A stretch of 8,668 nt of DNA from Nanobdellota archaeon (GTDB lineage: Archaea; Nanobdellota; Nanobdellia; Pacearchaeales; GW2011-AR1), in assembly GCA_030640565.1 (NCBI GenBank), contig DAOWJD010000059.1, positions 1 to 8,668 of the forward strand, read 5' to 3'. The notes below the pieces were generated by a model. The model searched no databases. It worked only from the letters and a program-made list of their open reading frames with translations, and was not told the DNA's origin. Each line of letters opens with the position of its first letter. Position 1 is the stretch's first letter. Positions 5,657-8,668 of the stretch are shown here, one piece after another. Position numbers and translations under genes: made by a program.

Positions 5657-6892
5657 TTACCACCCGTAATCTTTTATTGCAAATCTATAAATTGCTGCAA
5701 ACCAAATCAAAGGATAAAAACCAAGAAATATAATAGTATAAAAAGAAAGACTGACAAGCCTTCTTAAAGTAATTTTTTTATCATATTTTGTCTTATGCAA
5801 TATATAATTATAATAAATTGATGAAACAAAAAATAAAATTATAAAATAAAATACCATAACAGACGGATATAAATTTATATTTTGCATATTTAAAACAGAG
5901 GCTCCAATAGAAGAAGCATATCCTGTGATAAGTATACGTCCAAAGAGTGCTTTAAAGATAAGGTAACTTGAAAATAAAAATCCTACTATACTTAAAACGA
6001 TACTAAGAGTAATAAAAGGCATAATGAATAACCCAAAAATTCCTTTTCTAAAAAAAGACGCTTTATATTTTTGTATTGCCTGCATTCCTCCTATTCCCCA
6101 ACGAACTCTTTGCCTAAACCAAAGTTTAAATCTATGAGGAACAATAGTTGAAACCTTAGCATCTAAACACATGGCTGTTTCAAATCCATGATACAACATA
6201 TTCCAAGTTATATCTATATCTTCTGTAATGCTTTTTGAATCAAAACCCCCAACTTTTACAATATATTTTTTTCTATAAAGGCTTAAAGGACCATTTGTCA
6301 CATAAACAGCACCAATAAAATCCAAAAGCTTTCTATTCCATCCCAAAATCATATATTCAATTGATTGAATTTTTGCAAAAAGATTTTTGTCCTTATTTCT
6401 CACAGTAACAAAGGATGTAACTGCACCCATATTTTCTTCATTAAAATAACCTGTTAACTTTCTAAGAGAAGGTGGAGAAGGAAAACTATCTGAATCAACT
6501 ACTGCTAAAAGCTCACCTTTAGACATTTTAACACCCTTATTCAAAGAGTCTGCTTTTCCAGAGTTTTTCTTATCAAGTAATTTTAAATTTGAATATTTCT
6601 TTAATAATTTTTTAACAATTTCTTTTGTTTTATCAGTACTTCCATCATTTATGACGATAACTTCTAATTTTTCTTTTGGGTAATCAAGTTGCATAACATG
6701 GTTAATAGTTTGTTTTATATTATTTTGTTCATTATATGCAGGAATTAAAATAGTTATAAAATATTCTTTCTTAGGCTCTATATAAGAAAAAAATTTCTTT
6801 CTATTCTTTACAGTAAGGATGATAAAAAAAGAAATCATATAAAGTGCCATAAACATTAAAGCCAGGTAAAACCCGGTAACAAATTCCACCAT
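5657..6892 (-). CDS. processive-type GT2 glycosyltransferase with membrane segments
   Basis: Membrane GT2 enzyme of the cellulose synthase / hyaluronan synthase / PgaC (poly-N-acetylglucosamine synthase) type, which polymerises a sugar at the cytoplasmic face and can export the chain. Seen: an N-terminal helix (about 7-27), ILIPAYNEQNNI (48-59), VINDGSTD (80-87), the metal-binding DSD (133-135), the catalytic-base region ITEDIDITW (222-230) and the acceptor motif QRVRW (261-265), which marks processive members. Further hydrophobic segments lie at about 285-313, 345-362 and 378-403. Length (411 aa) suits PgaC-like enzymes. It is 27 nt after scpB with no TATA box in the gap and only a weak GAGGG 11 nt before the ATG, so it is probably co-transcribed with scpB. 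The sugar is unknown. Confidence 0.87.
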   Translation of the reverse strand: MVEFVTGFYLALMFMALYMISFFIILTVKNRKKFFSYIEPKKEYFITILIPAYNEQNNIKQTINHVMQLDYPKEKLEVIVINDGSTDKTKEIVKKLLKKYSNLKLLDKKNSGKADSLNKGVKMSKGELLAVVDSDSFPSPPSLRKLTGYFNEENMGAVTSFVTVRNKDKNLFAKIQSIEYMILGWNRKLLDFIGAVYVTNGPLSLYRKKYIVKVGGFDSKSITEDIDITWNMLYHGFETAMCLDAKVSTIVPHRFKLWFRQRVRWGIGGMQAIQKYKASFFRKGIFGLFIMPFITLSIVLSIVGFLFSSYLIFKALFGRILITGYASSIGASVLNMQNINLYPSVMVFYFIILFFVSSIYYNYILHKTKYDKKITLRRLVSLSFYTIIFLGFYPLIWFAAIYRFAIKDYGW

Positions 6893-6919
6893 TTTTATCT
6901 TATGCCCTCTTTCAACATT

Positions 6920-7423
6920 CTATTCTTCTGAATTCTTACTTAATAAAGTTTGTTCTGATACATTGAAATAGTCATAAAAATCTCTGCTTAAACTTAATTC
7001 ATAAGTACGCCCTGTTTTTTTCTTTTTTATCAATCCCAATCCAGAAAATTTCTTTATGTGATCATAAGCCTTGTTTCCCCTTATTTTTACAATCACTGAT
7101 TGCTTTATCGGTTGTTTAAGAGCAATAATTGCAAGAGTTTCCTGCTCTGCCTTTGAAAATTCTGAAGCTCCTGTTGCTAACTTGTTAATCAAATAAGAAT
7201 ACTCTTGTTTAACATCCATTTTCCACAAATTGTTTTTCTCAACTATGTGAAGTGCAGAATCAGCATCATTATATCTCTGCTCAAGCTGCTCTAATAAATC
7301 TCTAATTACGATTGGATTTAAATCAGAAAGAGATATTAAATCCTGTATATTAAGAAATCTCCCTGAAATAAACAAGATTGCTTCTATCTTTTTCAAATCT
7401 TCTTTTTCTTTTTGCTCACTCAT
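6920..7423 (-). CDS. scpB: ScpB-like segregation and condensation protein
   Basis: Homologue of ScpB, the winged-helix dimer that binds the ScpA kleisin and SMC to organise and separate chromosomes. Seen: a first winged-helix region (about 10-80) starting KKIEAILFISGRFLNIQDL, and a second (about 90-155) with the family core EQETLAIIALKQPI (93-106; bacterial form LAIIAYKQPI), then IRGNKAYDHIKKFSGLGLI (114-132) and the wing TGRTYELSLSRDFYDYF (137-153). Length (167 aa) is close to the usual 170-200. A TATA box centred 25 nt upstream predicts a leaderless mRNA. No scpA or smc is in the window. The gene is divergent from the plus-strand orphan and is followed within 27 nt by the GT2 synthase, with which it may share a transcript. 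Confidence 0.87.
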   Translation of the reverse strand: MSEQKEKEDLKKIEAILFISGRFLNIQDLISLSDLNPIVIRDLLEQLEQRYNDADSALHIVEKNNLWKMDVKQEYSYLINKLATGASEFSKAEQETLAIIALKQPIKQSVIVKIRGNKAYDHIKKFSGLGLIKKKKTGRTYELSLSRDFYDYFNVSEQTLLSKNSEE

Positions 7424-7444
7424 AAAAAAGAAAAGCCTATTGAG

Positions 7445-7452
7445 ATTTTAAA
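7445..7452 (-). promoter_or_regulatory. TATA box of scpB
   Basis: The minus strand reads CCTTTAAAATCTC, centred 25-26 nt before the scpB ATG at 7423, which predicts a leaderless mRNA. It is one half of the divergent promoter region 7424-7517. Confidence 0.6.
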
Positions 7453-7454
7453 GG

Positions 7455-7468
7455 TTTTGAACTCAAAA
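7455..7468. promoter_or_regulatory. inverted repeat between divergent promoters, candidate operator
   Basis: TTTTGA-AC-TCAAAA is a perfect 6-bp inverted repeat with a 2-bp centre. It sits directly upstream of the scpB TATA box, where the BRE/TFB contact would be, and between the two divergent promoters. In AT-rich DNA such a repeat can arise by chance. Confidence 0.3.
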
Positions 7469-7482
7469 TCACCCCAATAATG

Positions 7483-7490
7483 TTTAAATA
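7483..7490 (+). promoter_or_regulatory. TATA box of the 117-aa gene
   Basis: A perfect TTTAAATA, centred about 31 nt before the ATG at 7518, predicts a transcript starting about 5 nt before the start codon. No Shine-Dalgarno motif lies between. Confidence 0.6.
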
Positions 7491-7517
7491 ATCTAAAATC
7501 CTTTAATAGGTATTACA

Positions 7518-7871
7518 ATGAAGTCAAGACTTGTTAATCTAAATAAGACAATTCCGCAAAAGGATTTGGAGAAAATTCTTATCGCATCTGCCCATGATAT
7601 GGGATTAAAAACAAAAGTTATCCAAAAATACCAGACTGAATATGAATTAGGCTCTGTAAAAGAGGTTAAAAAACCATTTGGTAGAATTATTCATATAAAA
7701 AGTATTTTGCCCTTTGCAGAAATCGAGATGAATCCCTTGTACAGTCCAAAATTTAGGATTAGTACATTCCCCTTTAGCTCAGGATTTTGTGTAACTACAA
7801 AAAGAAAAGTAGAAAAATATTTACAAGCTGTTTCTAAAAGAGTGGAAAAATACCAACCACAAGCAGCCTAA
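7518..7871 (+). CDS. hypothetical protein, 117 aa, only plus-strand gene
   Basis: I do not recognise this family. It is a basic soluble protein with no signal peptide or membrane segment and one cysteine. An N-terminal amphipathic helix (IPQKDLEKILIASAHDMG, 12-29) leads into alternating strands: TKVIQKYQTEYELG, GRIIHIKSILPFAEIEMNPLY and FRISTFPFSS (about 32-88). A C-terminal helix (KRKVEKYLQAVSKRVEKY, 95-112) follows. This alpha-beta-alpha layout is compact and looks like a genuine domain. The start is supported by a consensus TATA box and a predicted 5-nt leader. It diverges from scpB and converges on the aRF1 gene, with only 5 nt between the stop codons. Base composition matches its neighbours, so there is no sign of recent transfer. 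Confidence 0.72.
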   Translation: MKSRLVNLNKTIPQKDLEKILIASAHDMGLKTKVIQKYQTEYELGSVKEVKKPFGRIIHIKSILPFAEIEMNPLYSPKFRISTFPFSSGFCVTTKRKVEKYLQAVSKRVEKYQPQAA

Positions 7872-7876
7872 ACAAA

Positions 7877-8668
7877 TTATATCTTAAACCTCAAAATAGA
7901 ACCAATTCCACCCATATTGTAAAACTGCTCTCCTTCAGTGGTTTCTGTTGATATCATTTTAACTTCAGAACCTATATTTTGTGCCATTTTTGTCAGTTCT
8001 TTTATAAGTAATTTTGCAAGTTTGTTTGATAGATATAAAATTTCTACAGCTCCTGCCTCCAAAGCCCTTCTATTGTTTTCTTCTCCAAGAAAAGCCTTTT
8101 CTGGATTTTCTCCAAGATTCTTAAAAAACTTTTCAATGTCTTTTTTTTCTAAAGTTATCTCATGATCTCTTAAAAGGTTTTGTGATTTTTCAACAAGTTC
8201 ATTAAGTCCTGATTCTGAAGAATCTCCTACATCAACTTTTCCAATAATCTTTTCTCTAAGCTGTGCAGTCATATATTCTGCGTCTAAAAACTCATCTTTT
8301 GTAGGCACAGGCCCTCCAATGATAATTCCTTTCAACTTGGGCATATTAAAAAATATACTTTTCATTTCATCTGCAATTCTTTTGTAAAAATTTTTTGTAA
8401 GACCTTCTGTAATTCTGTGAAAACGAGCAGCGCTCTGACCTCCAGCCCTAACCTTGCTTGGAACTCCAGAAGTCATTTTTTGAAGAACTTCTATATTTTT
8501 TCCTTCAAGAAGTCCTATAGTTGCTTCTTTTCTGTCCATAACTAAAAGACCGAATACTTCAGAGACTTCAAGCATTTCTTTCAAGGGTTCAAGTACTAAT
8601 TCTTTATCACACCTATAAAGTCTGCTTTTTATTGGAAAAGGGGGTTCTATAGCCCACAACTGCAAATC
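7877..8668 (-). CDS. prf1: peptide chain release factor aRF1, N-terminus cut by window edge
   Basis: Archaeal class I release factor (eRF1/aRF1), which reads stop codons in the ribosomal A site and triggers peptide release. The frame is open to the right edge, so the stop-codon-reading domain 1 (with the NIKS region) lies outside; the TTG at 8663-8665 is internal. About 263 residues are seen. Domain 2 begins IEPPFPIKSRLYRCDKELVLEPL and carries the catalytic GGQ (8435-8443) in VPSKVRAGGQSAARFHRITE. Then come GIIIGGPVPTKDEFL, GLNELVEKSQNLL and domain 3 with RALEAGAVEILYLSNKL and ISTETTEGEQFYNMGGIGSILRF. Domain 3 runs from LYLSNKLAKLL straight into IKELTKMAQNIGSEVKMIS, with no insert carrying cysteine pairs: the mini-domain usual at this point is absent. 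Confidence 0.92.
   Translation of the reverse strand, partial: DLQLWAIEPPFPIKSRLYRCDKELVLEPLKEMLEVSEVFGLLVMDRKEATIGLLEGKNIEVLQKMTSGVPSKVRAGGQSAARFHRITEGLTKNFYKRIADEMKSIFFNMPKLKGIIIGGPVPTKDEFLDAEYMTAQLREKIIGKVDVGDSSESGLNELVEKSQNLLRDHEITLEKKDIEKFFKNLGENPEKAFLGEENNRRALEAGAVEILYLSNKLAKLLIKELTKMAQNIGSEVKMISTETTEGEQFYNMGGIGSILRFKI

Noticed and set aside
7938..8165. Plus-strand open frame antisense to aRF1 domain 3
   Set aside because: It is a shadow of the conserved aRF1 coding sequence.
8663..8665. TTG as the start codon of aRF1
   Set aside because: The frame stays open to the window edge, and aRF1 needs an N-terminal domain of about 110 more residues, so this TTG is an internal leucine.

Overview
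The window looks like part of a small, very AT-rich archaeal genome. The archaeal markers are a RadB-type recombinase, an archaeal/eukaryotic-type RNA polymerase subunit L (Rpo11), an archaeal MBF1 with a zinc ribbon plus Cro-type HTH, a class I release factor of the aRF1/eRF1 type with a GGQ loop, and TATA boxes placed about 25 nt before start codons with no Shine-Dalgarno sites. Small proteins, short intergenic gaps and strong A/T codon bias fit a DPANN archaeon such as a Woesearchaeota/Pacearchaeota-like lineage. That lineage is inferred, not shown.

Layout: all genes but one are on the minus strand, so transcription runs right to left. From the right edge these are: aRF1 (N-terminus cut by the window edge); then, on the plus strand and convergent with it, a small orphan protein (7518-7871); then a divergent 94-bp promoter region. 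Next come scpB (6920-7423), a processive-type GT2 glycosyltransferase (5657-6892), a membrane-anchored thioredoxin-fold-like protein without a CXXC (4958-5614), a dolichol-phosphate-mannose-synthase-like enzyme with a GtrA-type membrane domain (3870-4937), and a polytopic GT-C/PTPS-related membrane protein whose start overlaps the previous gene by 19 nt (1906-3888). Information-processing genes follow: MBF1 (1142-1852), Rpo11 (844-1107), a 78-residue orphan (538-774) and RadB (C-terminus cut by the left edge).

How they fit together: the central four genes form an envelope-glycan block. A DPMS-like enzyme would charge a polyprenyl phosphate with a sugar, the GT-C-like protein is a candidate user of that lipid-linked sugar on the outer face of the membrane, and the GT2 synthase could build or extend a surface polysaccharide. 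The role of the anchored thioredoxin-like protein between them is unknown. The flanking genes act in transcription, recombination, chromosome organisation and translation termination.

Most genes have a TATA-like element centred about 25 nt upstream of their ATG, which predicts leaderless mRNAs. The points most worth a second look are an aRF1 that appears to lack the domain 3 mini-domain, a near-perfect in-frame duplication in the DPMS-like membrane domain, an acidic 8-residue tandem repeat at the MBF1 C-terminus, the CXXC-less thioredoxin-like protein in the glycan block, and paired elements in the single divergent promoter region. No RNA genes, CRISPR arrays or insertion sequences were seen, and no gene-free stretch exceeds 100 bases.
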